Positions 17,543 through 26,270 are shown, counted from the first letter of the stretch. The stretch: 41,535 nucleotides of DNA from Caldilineales bacterium (GCA_024102915.1 JAGFJG010000068.1:1-41535), one strand, 5' to 3'. Numbers and translations: made by a program. The notes: generated from the sequence alone by a model not told the origin.

Positions 17543-19036
17543 ATGAGCGACAAACCTGCCCGAGTGCGCTTTGCACCCAGCCCCACCGGATACCTTCACG
17601 TCGGCGGCGCCCGCACCGCCCTGTTCAACTGGCTGTACGCCCGCAAAACCGGCGGCCAATTCATCTTGCGCATCGAGGACACCGATCGCAATCGCTTCGT
17701 CCCCGATTCACTGCAAGACATCCTCGACAGCCTGCGCTGGTTGGGCCTGGACTGGGACGAAGGCCCGGAGATTGGCGGTCCCAGCGGCCCGTACTTCCAA
17801 TCCGAACGGCTGGATGAGTACCAGCGCTGGGGCGATTGGCTGGTGGAGCAGGGCAAGGCGTATCGATGCTATTGCACGCCAGAGGAGCTGGAGCAACGGC
17901 GTGAAGAACAGCGCGCGCGTAAAGAAGATACCGGCTACGACCGGCGCTGCCGCTGGCTGACGCCTGCGGAGAGGGCCGAACGGGAGGCCTCCGGCCTGAG
18001 CTGGGTGGTGCGACTGGCCGTGCCCACCAAGGGGCAGATCACCTTCCACGACGAAATCCGAGGCGACATCACCTTCGAGAACCGACTGTTGCAGGATGCC
18101 GTCCTGGTCAAAAGCGATGGCTGGCCTACCTATCATCTGGCCAATGTGGTGGACGACCACGACATGGGCATCACGCACATCATGCGCGGCGACGAGTGGC
18201 TCTCATCTGTGCCATTGCACTGGCATCTCTATCAGGCTTTTGGCTGGGACCCACCTGTTTGGGCGCACCTGCCCGTCATCCTCAACCCGAACGGACAGGG
18301 CAAGATGAAAAAGCGCCAGATCATGCAACCCGATGGGACGATCGTGCCGGTGTATGTACATAACTATCGAGATATGGGATTTCTGCCCGCAGCCATGGTC
18401 AATTTCCTTTGTGGGATCGGTTGGGCGCTCGATGGCGAAACCGAAATCTACGATGTCGAAACCGCCATCTCCGCGTTCGACATCCCCGCCATTCAGGCCT
18501 CACCGGGCGCGTTCCCAGCCGAAAAACTGGACTGGATGAATGGCGTCTACATCCGCAACCTCAGCCCAGAGGCATTGATGATCGGCCTGGTTCCCTTCCT
18601 TAGCGCCGAACTTGGCATCGACGAAGAACTGTTGCGTCACGATGCCCGCTTGCAACTCCTGCTTCCTTTTGTGCAGGAACGAATCAAAAAGCTGACCGAG
18701 GCGGGAAATCTCATCGACTACCTTTACTTCGATCCGGTTATTGCATCGCCGGAAGACCTTGTCCCGCGCAAGACGACTGTCGAGCAGGTACGGACTGGCC
18801 TGGCAGCCGCCGCTGACGCATTGGCGCAATTACAGTCCTGGGATGAAGCGTCGATCGAGCAAACGCTGCGGGCGCTGGCCGATGATCTGGACTTGAAAGC
18901 CGGGCAGTTATTCAGCCCGATTCGTGTGGCCGTCACCGGCAAAGCCGTAGCCCCGCCGTTGTTCGTCACCCTGTTGGCGGTCGGGCGAGAAACCGTCTTG
19001 CAGAGGCTGCTGGCCGCCATGCAATTGCTGCCATGA
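17543..19036 (+). CDS. gltX: Glutamyl-tRNA synthetase with KMKKR loop
   Basis: Class I synthetase charging tRNA-Glu; 497 aa, usual length for bacterial GluRS. The N-terminus RVRFAPSPTGYLHVGGARTA carries the HIGH-equivalent HVGG, and RIEDTDRNRF is the conserved Glu-binding region. The C-terminal helical anticodon-binding domain ends with the family-type LFSPIRVAVTGKAVAPPLF. The catalytic KMSKS loop reads K254-M-K-K-R258, replacing the Ser with Lys, followed by QIMQPDG. As glnS is also present, this enzyme need not be non-discriminating. ATG start with only a weak upstream purine run. Divergent from the GT2-methyltransferase gene. Confidence 0.95.
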   Translation: MSDKPARVRFAPSPTGYLHVGGARTALFNWLYARKTGGQFILRIEDTDRNRFVPDSLQDILDSLRWLGLDWDEGPEIGGPSGPYFQSERLDEYQRWGDWLVEQGKAYRCYCTPEELEQRREEQRARKEDTGYDRRCRWLTPAERAEREASGLSWVVRLAVPTKGQITFHDEIRGDITFENRLLQDAVLVKSDGWPTYHLANVVDDHDMGITHIMRGDEWLSSVPLHWHLYQAFGWDPPVWAHLPVILNPNGQGKMKKRQIMQPDGTIVPVYVHNYRDMGFLPAAMVNFLCGIGWALDGETEIYDVETAISAFDIPAIQASPGAFPAEKLDWMNGVYIRNLSPEALMIGLVPFLSAELGIDEELLRHDARLQLLLPFVQERIKKLTEAGNLIDYLYFDPVIASPEDLVPRKTTVEQVRTGLAAAADALAQLQSWDEASIEQTLRALADDLDLKAGQLFSPIRVAVTGKAVAPPLFVTLLAVGRETVLQRLLAAMQLLP

Positions 19037-19095
19037 TGAGGGTGCGCATTGGATAAGGATATTGCACCAGAGTGGTGGATTTTCGTGCGTCTACT

Positions 19096-19123
19096 TTGAA
19101 TTCACTTTGAAACCTGCTATGAT
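19096..19123 (+). promoter_or_regulatory. Promoter with extended -10 before the META lipoprotein
   Basis: TTGAAT (19096-19101), 16 bases, TATGAT (19118-19123) preceded by TGC, an extended -10. The leader to the ATG at 19240 is about 110 bases and contains a good Shine-Dalgarno (GGAGG) close to the start. Confidence 0.55.
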
Positions 19124-19239
19124 GCCGATCATTCATGCATTCATTTGCAGATTTGGTGTGCTCAGATCATCCCTATTTCCAACCGTTTCCCCCTGCAAAC
19201 CCCGTACGGTTTGTCTGAAACACCTGGAGGCTGTTCACA

Positions 19240-21666
19240 ATGAAATCCCCTCGTAAACATCACATTTGGGCGATGCTGATTCTGGCGCTGGCAGTCTTCG
19301 TCGTTGCCGGATGCGCTTCCCGCGCCAAGCCGGAAAGCCAGGAAACGCCCGCCGCCGAAACCACCCCCGCCGTCGAAGCCGAACAACCGGCCGACGACGC
19401 ACAAACGCCAGCGGATTCGGGTGAGAGCGTCCCGGTCGAAACTGGCGAAATCGTCACCCTGTACGTAGGGCCGACTATGGAGGAATGCGTCGGTTCCGGC
19501 CCTCAGCAATGTTTGCTGGTTAAGGAAAACCCGGACGACGAATATACCTTCTTTTACAGCCCGATTCAAGGATTCGATTTCGAAGAAGGCTATGAATATG
19601 AACTGTTGGTGCAGGTGACGCCGGTCGAAAACCCGCCTGCGGATTCCTCCTCCCTCTCCTACGAATTGGTCAACATTGTCAGCAAGAACCCGGCCGGCAG
19701 CACTGTCGAAACAGCGCCACAACCGACATATGCATTGGACAGCGTGTGGTGGCGGCTCGTCGCCTATGTGGATGCAGATGGGGCCGTGGTGGATGTGCCC
19801 GTTCAGGTGGAAATCACCGCCCGCTTTGAGAATGGGCAGGTTGCCGGACAGGCTGGCTGCAACAACTACTTCGGTTCCTACGAAACCAGTGGAAACGAAC
19901 TGACGATTCAGACGGGCGGCGCTACATTGATGGCATGCCCGGACGAACTGATGGCAGTCGAGCAGCTTTATCTTGACCAGCTAAGCAAAGTCGCACTGTA
20001 TGCCATCGTGGGCGATCAATTGGAGATGGGCGACATTGATGGAAAACTGTTGCTGCGTTATCAAGCCGTGGAACCTGTTCCCCTGGCTGGCACGAACTGG
20101 CGAGTGACTTTCTATAACAATGGCAACCAGGCTCTCGTCTCACCCCTGGCCGGGACCCAGATCACCGCGCTCTTTGGCGAGGATGGCATGGTGGCCGGTA
20201 CGACAGGCTGTAACCAGTATCAGGCTGACTATACGGTCGATGGTGAAAGCATTTCGATCGGTCTGGCGCTGACCACACGCATGATGTGTCCCGAACCCGA
20301 AGGCGTGATGGATCAGGAGCAGATGTATCTGGCGGCCATGTCTCAGGCGGCGACCTACCTTATCCAGGGCAACGATCTGGAATTGCGCGATGCTGCTGGC
20401 ACACGCGTCGTCACCTATGTAGCGCTCCCCGATGTCGCAGCGCTGGCGATGGAAAGCCTTGCCAATGCGACCTATCAGTCCGAGCTGACTGCCACGGGCG
20501 CGGCGACGTTGACCGGCGGCGCCTATCGTGAGCCTGCCGCAGAAGGCTCGGCGAGCGAGATTATGGTGACGCTGACCGATCATATCGGTCTGGGGGAACT
20601 CAACGGCACGCCCAGCGCCGCCGTCGTGCTCGCGTCTTCAGGGGGCGGCTCTGGCACGTTTTATAATCTGGCCGTGGTGCAGGAAGTGGATGGGCAGCCT
20701 CAGAATGTCGCATCCGTCCAGCTTGGCGATCGGGTGCAGGTGAATTCCGTGGCGATTGAAAACAACCAGATCCTGATCGACATGGTCACACAAGGCCCCG
20801 AAGACCCGATGTGCTGCCCCACGCAACATGTCGTGCAGACCTACGAGTTGCAAGACGGCGGGCTGGTTCTGGTCTCAACCGAGAACCTCGGCACGGTCAC
20901 GACGGAGGAGAAGCCTGCTGAAGCCGAAAGCGCCAATCTGACTGGCGTTACATGGCATTGGCTGCAAACGCAGGGCGGCGATGGCAGCCTCACCGAGGTC
21001 CCCAATCCTGAGAACTACACAGTGCTTTTCAACGACGACGGAACCGTCAACATCACCGCTGACTGCAATGTCGCCGGTGGAACTTACACTGCCGACAACG
21101 GCTCGCTCAGCATCGCGCTCGGCCCGACCACCCTGGCCTACTGCGGCGACGACTCGCTGTCCGATCAATTCCTGCAACAACTGAGCGTGGCCGGCGGCTA
21201 CGTGTTGGAGGGCGAAAACCTCTTCATCAACATGACGGCCGACGCTGGCGACTTGAAGTTCGCTTCGGCGGCAGTCCCAACGGGAACAGAGACATCGCCT
21301 TCTGCGGGAGCGCCCGCCGAATTGATCGCCAATCCCTGGGAGTGGCTGGGCACGACCTTCAACAACGACAAAAATATGGTCGTGAAGTTCCCGGCGCGAT
21401 ACGTAGCCAACTTCCTGCCTGACGGCAAACTTTCCTTGCTGGTTGACTGCAACACTGGTGAGGGGACTTACTCGGTTGACGGCAGCAGCATCAGCATCGA
21501 AGCAACCACCCTCACCCGCAAAGCATGCCCGCGCGGCTCGAAAGGCCCGGACTTCATCCAGCAATTGAACGACGCCGCCAGCTACGCGTTCCAGGATGGC
21601 CAACTGGTCATCAACATGAAGGCCGACGCCGGGAATATGAAATTCCAGGCTGGCCTGGAGCAATAG
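19240..21666 (+). CDS. Lipoprotein with one DUF4377 and four META-type domains
   Basis: Surface lipoprotein of 808 aa. The signal peptide ends in the lipobox VVAGC (Cys25), followed by an Ala/Glu/Pro-rich linker. Residues about 65-150 are DUF4377-like (LYVGPTMEECVGSGPQQCL, then GFDFEEGYEYELLV). Two clear META (HslJ-like) domains follow, each with W-x-L or W-R-V openings, a GxxGCNxY motif and an (L/M)xCP motif (about residues 165-275 and 280-390). A roughly 170-residue part of unclear fold separates them from two further META-like units (about 565-675 and 690-805) with degenerate D-C-N motifs and a shared MTADAGDLKF/MKADAGNMKF ending. META domains occur in heat-shock or antibiotic-stress proteins such as HslJ; the role here is unknown. 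The upstream GGAGG supports the start. Confidence 0.87.
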   Translation: MKSPRKHHIWAMLILALAVFVVAGCASRAKPESQETPAAETTPAVEAEQPADDAQTPADSGESVPVETGEIVTLYVGPTMEECVGSGPQQCLLVKENPDDEYTFFYSPIQGFDFEEGYEYELLVQVTPVENPPADSSSLSYELVNIVSKNPAGSTVETAPQPTYALDSVWWRLVAYVDADGAVVDVPVQVEITARFENGQVAGQAGCNNYFGSYETSGNELTIQTGGATLMACPDELMAVEQLYLDQLSKVALYAIVGDQLEMGDIDGKLLLRYQAVEPVPLAGTNWRVTFYNNGNQALVSPLAGTQITALFGEDGMVAGTTGCNQYQADYTVDGESISIGLALTTRMMCPEPEGVMDQEQMYLAAMSQAATYLIQGNDLELRDAAGTRVVTYVALPDVAALAMESLANATYQSELTATGAATLTGGAYREPAAEGSASEIMVTLTDHIGLGELNGTPSAAVVLASSGGGSGTFYNLAVVQEVDGQPQNVASVQLGDRVQVNSVAIENNQILIDMVTQGPEDPMCCPTQHVVQTYELQDGGLVLVSTENLGTVTTEEKPAEAESANLTGVTWHWLQTQGGDGSLTEVPNPENYTVLFNDDGTVNITADCNVAGGTYTADNGSLSIALGPTTLAYCGDDSLSDQFLQQLSVAGGYVLEGENLFINMTADAGDLKFASAAVPTGTETSPSAGAPAELIANPWEWLGTTFNNDKNMVVKFPARYVANFLPDGKLSLLVDCNTGEGTYSVDGSSISIEATTLTRKACPRGSKGPDFIQQLNDAASYAFQDGQLVINMKADAGNMKFQAGLEQ

Positions 21667-21705
21667 CCCTGTTCGGGCGCATCCCCGCTCGCACGAAACC
21701 ACCCG

Positions 21706-21738
21706 CAGCCGCCCATCGCCATTCGTGATCGGCGGCTG
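21706..21738 (+). terminator. Terminator-like hairpin after the META lipoprotein gene
   Basis: CAGCCGCC (21706-21713) pairs with GGCGGCTG (21731-21738), extended inward past one mismatch by ATC/GAT. It is followed by TATTCTTATC, which is T-rich. It lies 20 bases before the next ATG. Confidence 0.55.
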
Positions 21739-21758
21739 TATTCTTATCCCAATTTCTC

Positions 21759-22565
21759 ATGGCCCCGCCCTCTCCCTACCTGCACGAACTGCATACCGCC
21801 TTCTCGCAGTCGGGCTGTCCTATCTGCCGCCTGCTGGCCGATAGCGTCGATCATTACCTGGACAGCGTGCTCTGGGAGATGGTCACGGACCCCAAGCTGC
21901 GGGGGGAGTTGAACGAGGCCAGGGGATATTGCCAGAAACATGGGTGGATGCTGGTTCGTCCCGGCGGGGCGCTGGGCGTGGCGATCATGATGCAAGGCGT
22001 GATTCGGGCGATCATGCGTCTGGCCGAAGGTGAAGGCGTCAAGCGCATTTCCCCGTCCAGCTGGCAACAATTGCTGAACAATCTTGAGAATGCGGAACGC
22101 ATGCCCGATCTGGGCAAACTGGTGCGCGCACTCGAACGCGGCAGCCCTGACGCCCGCACGGCCAGGATTGGCGCGGCGCTCTCGCCCCAAATCCTTTGCC
22201 CCGCCTGCAGCTATGAAGAGTCGATGGAAGAGCACTACCTGAGCGGATTACTGCAACATCTGCCCGACGACGACGAGCTCGCCCAGGCTTATCAAAACTC
22301 CGACGGCCTCTGCCTCAATCACTTTCGGCTGGCCCTGATGCAAGCCAGACCAGGCCCAAAACTCGACTCGCTCACGGCTGCCCAACTGGTTGTCTGGCAG
22401 CGGCTCGACGTGCAACTCGGAGAATTCATCCGCAAAAATGACCACCGATTTCGGGGCGAGGCTTTCGGCGCTGAAGAGGACTCATGGCGGCGTGCGCTCG
22501 AAGCGATCTCCGGCCCGCCGCCTGCCGATCCCAAACAACGCCAGGGTTTGACGCAATCCCGTTGA
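21759..22565 (+). CDS. Cys-rich cytoplasmic protein, DUF6062-like
   Basis: A 268-aa soluble protein with two paired metal-site-like clusters. The first is GCPICRL near residue 20 with YCQKH near residue 65; the second is LCPACSY near residue 147 with LCLNHF near residue 185. This spacing (CxxC then CxxxH/CxxH, twice) suggests an internal duplication of a zinc-binding half-domain. It resembles proteins I know as DUF6062, but that name is from memory and unconfirmed. No signal peptide or membrane helix. The ATG follows the terminator hairpin by about 20 bases without a Shine-Dalgarno, so initiation may be leaderless-like or further downstream. The tail (PPPADPKQRQGLTQSR) looks disordered. Function unknown. 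Confidence 0.7.
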   Translation: MAPPSPYLHELHTAFSQSGCPICRLLADSVDHYLDSVLWEMVTDPKLRGELNEARGYCQKHGWMLVRPGGALGVAIMMQGVIRAIMRLAEGEGVKRISPSSWQQLLNNLENAERMPDLGKLVRALERGSPDARTARIGAALSPQILCPACSYEESMEEHYLSGLLQHLPDDDELAQAYQNSDGLCLNHFRLALMQARPGPKLDSLTAAQLVVWQRLDVQLGEFIRKNDHRFRGEAFGAEEDSWRRALEAISGPPPADPKQRQGLTQSR

Positions 22566-22680
22566 GTTTAAAGACTAAAGATTGAGGATAGAGCATTAGT
22601 CGGGCTTTACAAAAGCAGGCGCAGTCATCGATAGCAAATATTCAATCATTGACCAGTTGAGACAAGGACTGAAGCAACCA

Positions 22681-24039
22681 ATGCCAAGAGAGAATAATCA
22701 GGTCTATGTGATCGGCCATATCAACCCCGACACCGATTCGATTGCGTCGGCGCTGGGCTATGCCTGGCTGTTGCGCGACACCACCGGGAATGATAGCTAT
22801 GTCGCTGCCCGCGCCGGTCAGCTCAATCCTCAGACAACCTGGGTGCTCAAACGCCTGGAGATCGAGCCGCCCGTTTTGCTGCCCGACGCCTCGCCCCGCT
22901 TCGAGAATATCTCGCATAGACTGAACACAACCACGCCTGACCAGCCGTTGCGCGAGGCCTGGGGAATCGCTCATCGCACCGGTGGCGTGGCCCCTGTCCT
23001 CACCGGCGACGGCTCACCCTACGGCCTGATTACCGTCTTCAGCCTGTTCAAATTTCTGAGCGAAACCATCGGCTCGCATCCCCGGCGGGAAGAGACGAAA
23101 ATCGCCGAACTGTTCGACCGCCCATGCAGCGAGGCCTGCGACACCGACATCCCCCGTTTTCAGAGCGGCAGCCGCGTCAAGGATATGTTGCCCCGCATCA
23201 TGCGCGAGGAGCGCAGCGAATTTTGGGTGGTGGACAAATCGGGGGCGTATGCGGGGATTTGCCGCCAGCGCGACGCTCTGCACCCGCCTCGCCTGCGCGT
23301 CATCCTGGTTGACCACAACGAACCGGCACAGGCGTTGGGAGCGCTGGACGAAGCCGACCTGCTGGAAATCCTCGACCATCATCGTCTGGGGAACGCGCCC
23401 ACGCGCATGCCCATCCGCTTTACGGTGGACCCGGTCGGCAGCACCAGCACCCTGGTGGCCGAACGCATCGATGAAGCCGGGTTGAGCGCTCCACCGCCGC
23501 TGGCCGGATTATTGCTGGCCGGTCTCATCTCCGATACCCTGCTCCTGACGTCGCCCACCACCACCGACAGAGACAGGCAGATGGCCAGCCGCCTGTCCCG
23601 CTGGGCGTTCATGAGCGGTTCCATTCTGGCCGATGAGACGCTTGAATCCTATGGCCGCCAGATTTTGGAAGCCGGGTCGGATCTGGCTATTCGTGAACCG
23701 GTCGAGATTGTCAGCGCCGATCTCAAGCTTTACGAAGCGGGCGGTCTCCAGTTCGGCATTTCGCAAGTGGAGGTGACCAACTTCGGCCAATTGAACGACA
23801 AGCTGACTGAATTAAACGATGCCATTTCGGCGTTAGCCGACAGCAGGGGATTGGATTTTGTCATCCTCATGGTCACGAACGTCGTGTCCGGCTCCAGCCG
23901 CTTGCTGTTCACGCACGATGTCCCGATGCTCGACGTGCTGCCTTATCCCCGCCGCCCGGATGGAACCCGCAGCGCCGACGGCGTGGTTTCGCGCAAGAAA
24001 CAATTGTTGCCGCTCGTGCTGGGTGCGCTGGAGGCATAA
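22681..24039 (+). CDS. ppaC: Manganese-dependent inorganic pyrophosphatase (family II) with inserted CBS domains
   Basis: DHH-superfamily phosphohydrolase that splits PPi to phosphate in the cytoplasm. From the ATG at 22681 it has 452 aa (a TTG 24 bases upstream is in frame). AAGGA lies at 22664-22668. Catalytic motifs: GHINPDTDSIASA at the start, VDHN, LDHHRLG, PVGSTSTLV, SDTLLLTSPTTTDRD, and SRKK near the end. Between the first motif and VDHN lie about 125 residues that fit a pair of CBS domains (ISHRLNTTTPDQPLREAWGI, then VKDMLPRIMREERSEFWVVD), with no DRTGG domain. In CBS-pyrophosphatases such inserts bind adenine nucleotides and regulate activity, so energy-state control is likely. Confidence 0.93.
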   Translation: MPRENNQVYVIGHINPDTDSIASALGYAWLLRDTTGNDSYVAARAGQLNPQTTWVLKRLEIEPPVLLPDASPRFENISHRLNTTTPDQPLREAWGIAHRTGGVAPVLTGDGSPYGLITVFSLFKFLSETIGSHPRREETKIAELFDRPCSEACDTDIPRFQSGSRVKDMLPRIMREERSEFWVVDKSGAYAGICRQRDALHPPRLRVILVDHNEPAQALGALDEADLLEILDHHRLGNAPTRMPIRFTVDPVGSTSTLVAERIDEAGLSAPPPLAGLLLAGLISDTLLLTSPTTTDRDRQMASRLSRWAFMSGSILADETLESYGRQILEAGSDLAIREPVEIVSADLKLYEAGGLQFGISQVEVTNFGQLNDKLTELNDAISALADSRGLDFVILMVTNVVSGSSRLLFTHDVPMLDVLPYPRRPDGTRSADGVVSRKKQLLPLVLGALEA

Positions 24040-24112
24040 TACCGGGTTCAGAGTTCAAAGTTGCGGGTTTAAAGTTGACCCCTCTGCGGAAGATAAGGGA
24101 AGAGATAAAAAG

Positions 24113-24144
24113 AGGGGCGAGCGCTCCGAGGAGCGCCCGCCCCT
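24113..24144. terminator. Strong convergent terminator hairpin
   Basis: Left arm 24113-24127 and right arm 24130-24144 pair over about 15 positions with a single mismatch around a tight loop; the stem is very G/C-rich. Read on the minus strand it is followed by CTCTTTTTATC, a good T run, so it best terminates the PKD-META gene while also closing the pyrophosphatase gene. Confidence 0.7.
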
Positions 24145-24186
24145 TGCGCAAACCCTGCGCGGTGGGAAGAGAGACGATGAAGTCAG

Positions 24187-25557
24187 CTATTGCGCTGGGG
24201 CAATCGTATAAACCAGGGTTCCGCCCGCAAAACTCAGCGTCAGCGTATCACCGACGATCATATAGCTGGAAGCGGATTGCAGCGCATTGAGATAGCGCGT
24301 TTCCTGCGACATCACATCTCCCGGACAGGCTTTCTGCGACATGGTGATGTCGGAAATGGCGATGGCGCCGCTGGTACCGGTTGATCCGGTCAGAGTATAG
24401 CCGCCGGTGTAATCGTTGCATCCGCCATTGCCGCTGATCGTGCCTCGCTCGAATTCGGCTGTAATCGTGGTCGCAGCCAAAGTCTGAGTCAGAGTCCATA
24501 AAGTCGATTCCAGCGATGCGTCGATCTGGATCGACTGCACGGCGGAATCACTCTGTCCATTCTGGTCGGTGACGACGACGCTCACCGAATACTTGCCCGG
24601 AGCGCTGTATCGCGTGGTGGCCGTGCTGAGACGCTGGCCTTGTTGCTTGTCGCCGTTGCCGAAATCCCAGGCGTAGCTGGCGATGGGGCTGCTGCCTGGC
24701 TGTGACGCTTCGGCGCTGAATGTCACATCCTGGCCGGCCGTGGCGTTTGCCGGGCCTTGAATCGAGGCGTCGGGCGGGACCGACGGGGCATCAGCAATGT
24801 TGATCTGGCTTTTGGCCGTCGATGTCAGGCCGGTGTTATCGGTCACGGTCAGAGTAACCTGATAAACGCCGCTCTTGCTGTAGACATGCTCGACAGTCAT
24901 GCCGCTGCCCTGGGTGCGGTCGCCAAAATCCCAGCTATAGCTGACGATGGGATTGACTCCGGTCGATCCGTTGCCGTTGAAGACAACCGGTTCGCCAACC
25001 CGCGCCTGCGCCGGAGCCTGGATGACGGCATTTGGCGGTTGCGGCTGCGGAGTGGCGGTCGCGGCCAGCGCTTGGATTTGAGTTCGCGCCGTATTCGACA
25101 ACCCATTGCGATCTGTCACGGTCAGGGCAACAACATAATTTCCAGCCTGGCTGTAAGCGTGTTTGACTTTGGCTCCCTGACGGACGACGCCATCGCCGAA
25201 GTCCCACTGATAGCCGGATATCTGATCGGCAGGCGTCGAATAGCTGCCATCCGCCTCGAACTCTACGCCAACCGTAACCTGATTGGGCGCATAGATCACA
25301 GCCTGGGGCGGTTGACCTGGTTCGGGCGTCGGCGCAGGTGTGGGCGTGGGCGCCAACGTGGCCGTTACGATGATTGGCAATGCGGGCGTCGGCGTGTCAT
25401 CTTCACCCCGCCCAAAGAAGGAAATCCCCGACGACAGCGCCAAAAACCCGCACATACAGACCGCCACCAGCGCCAGGGCCGCAGCCAGAATCATGATCGT
25501 GCGTTCTTTTGGATCCTTCTGTTCCTGAGACTCGTTTTCTTCAAGTTGATTTGCCAT
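24187..25557 (-). CDS. Membrane-anchored protein with three PKD domains and a C-terminal META domain
   Basis: 456 aa. A charged cytoplasmic N-terminus (about 20 residues) is followed by one membrane helix (about 21-48) and a TPTP linker (about 55-80). Three PKD domains of about 85 residues follow, each carrying the hallmark WDFGD or WDFGN and a late Y(S/T)xxGxYxVxLTVTDxxG strand (about 83-165, 172-255, 262-348). The last 100 residues are a META/HslJ-like domain (STLWTLTQTL, GNGGCNDYTGGY, SQKACP, SYMIVGDTLTLSF). The topology places PKD and META outside the membrane. A role in surface adhesion or stress sensing is plausible, not shown. An AGGAG lies 12 bases upstream of the ATG. Shares META domains with the lipoprotein at 19240-21666. 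Confidence 0.88.
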   Translation of the reverse strand: MANQLEENESQEQKDPKERTIMILAAALALVAVCMCGFLALSSGISFFGRGEDDTPTPALPIIVTATLAPTPTPAPTPEPGQPPQAVIYAPNQVTVGVEFEADGSYSTPADQISGYQWDFGDGVVRQGAKVKHAYSQAGNYVVALTVTDRNGLSNTARTQIQALAATATPQPQPPNAVIQAPAQARVGEPVVFNGNGSTGVNPIVSYSWDFGDRTQGSGMTVEHVYSKSGVYQVTLTVTDNTGLTSTAKSQINIADAPSVPPDASIQGPANATAGQDVTFSAEASQPGSSPIASYAWDFGNGDKQQGQRLSTATTRYSAPGKYSVSVVVTDQNGQSDSAVQSIQIDASLESTLWTLTQTLAATTITAEFERGTISGNGGCNDYTGGYTLTGSTGTSGAIAISDITMSQKACPGDVMSQETRYLNALQSASSYMIVGDTLTLSFAGGTLVYTIAPAQ

Positions 25558-25684
25558 TTTGATTCAAAACTCCTGATGAGCCGGCCATCCATCGAACAAA
25601 GAGGGATGCTGCCGACAGATTTTGCAGCCTTGTCGTAACCTCATTTGGGATCAGCAATGCAGTCAGGACGAAGCAGACGTGCTC

Positions 25685-25693
25685 ATTCTAGCA
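25685..25693 (-). promoter_or_regulatory. Extended -10 promoter for the PKD-META gene
   Basis: TGCTAGAAT read on the minus strand, an extended -10; no good -35 at the right distance. Leader of about 120 bases. Confidence 0.5.
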
Positions 25694-25750
25694 TATGTCT
25701 CAACCGACAGATAAGTCACAATTTCCTCGAACTTGGGGAGCTTGATTCTG

Positions 25751-25780
25751 TTGCGCTGCTGACTGTTTTGGCGGTAAGAT
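25751..25780 (+). promoter_or_regulatory. Weak promoter candidate for the YtxH-like gene
   Basis: TTGCGC (25751-25756), 18 bases, TAAGAT (25775-25780), followed by an A/T-rich ATATTAT stretch that offers alternative -10 boxes. Confidence 0.35.
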
Positions 25781-25897
25781 ATATTATCAGCATGAGCCGC
25801 AAGTTCGCATGTTCGCAAGTTAAATATCTGAGCGACACAATCAGAGATATTCAGCAACCGTTTTCTCCAATAATCTGTATCCGTAGGAGGTTTTCCC

Positions 25898-26173
25898 ATG
25901 AAAGGCTTGTTTGGATTTGTATTCGGCATCGCTGTGGGAGCTGTAGCCGCACTTTTACTCGCACCCGAAACCAGTGAGGAGTTGCGTCATCAGATACTGG
26001 ACACCACGACTCGTGACATGACCAAGCTGCAAGATGCCATGCAGCGTGATATGAACGAACTTAATACCCGTGTGGCGAAGATGCAGACCGATCTGCAAAG
26101 TTATTTCCAGAAAGCGACTGAGATCGATATCATCGTCGAAGAGACGGAAACGCCAGGTGAAGCTGAAGCTTAA
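25898..26173 (+). CDS. YtxH-like small membrane protein
   Basis: 91 aa. The N-terminus MKGLFGFVFGIAVGAVAALLLAP is the Gly/Ala-rich helix of YtxH-type proteins, followed by the typical PETSEELR segment and a charged amphipathic region with coiled-coil character (about residues 40-75), then an acidic tail. AGGAGG at 25885-25890 with 7-base spacing fixes the start. YtxH proteins are linked to general stress in Bacillus, but the family role is not settled. The stop codon TAA (26171-26173) lies inside the left terminal repeat of the palindromic element at 26170-26270, so insertion of that element may have set the C-terminus. Confidence 0.85.
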   Translation: MKGLFGFVFGIAVGAVAALLLAPETSEELRHQILDTTTRDMTKLQDAMQRDMNELNTRVAKMQTDLQSYFQKATEIDIIVEETETPGEAEA

Positions 26174-26270
26174 ACTGAAGTCATTATGAGAACGCAAGAT
26201 TCGACAACAGACGATAGACGATGTCGGATGCACTGAAAAAACGCCTCTTCTCGTTGTGACTCCAGGTTAG
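26170..26270 (-). repeat. MITE-like palindromic intergenic repeat, copy A (inverse orientation)
   Basis: Left end TTAAACTGAAGTCA (26170-26183) is an imperfect inverted repeat of the right end (26242-26270), about 17 of 24 positions matching. Read on the minus strand it lines up with copies B and C: AGTCACAACGAGAA, a T run, CAGTGCATCCG and GTCTATCGTC occur in the same order. It is shorter than the others (101 bases), lacking part of the right half. It contributes the stop codon of the YtxH-like gene. Confidence 0.7.

Larger units (their letters stand above)
25558..25897. other. Divergent intergenic region
   Basis: 340 bases between the PKD-META gene and the YtxH-like gene with no credible ORF. 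They hold the minus-strand extended -10 at 25685-25693, a weak plus-strand promoter at 25751-25780, and short direct repeats of GTTCGCA around 25800-25820 in the leader of the YtxH-like gene. Confidence 0.6.
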
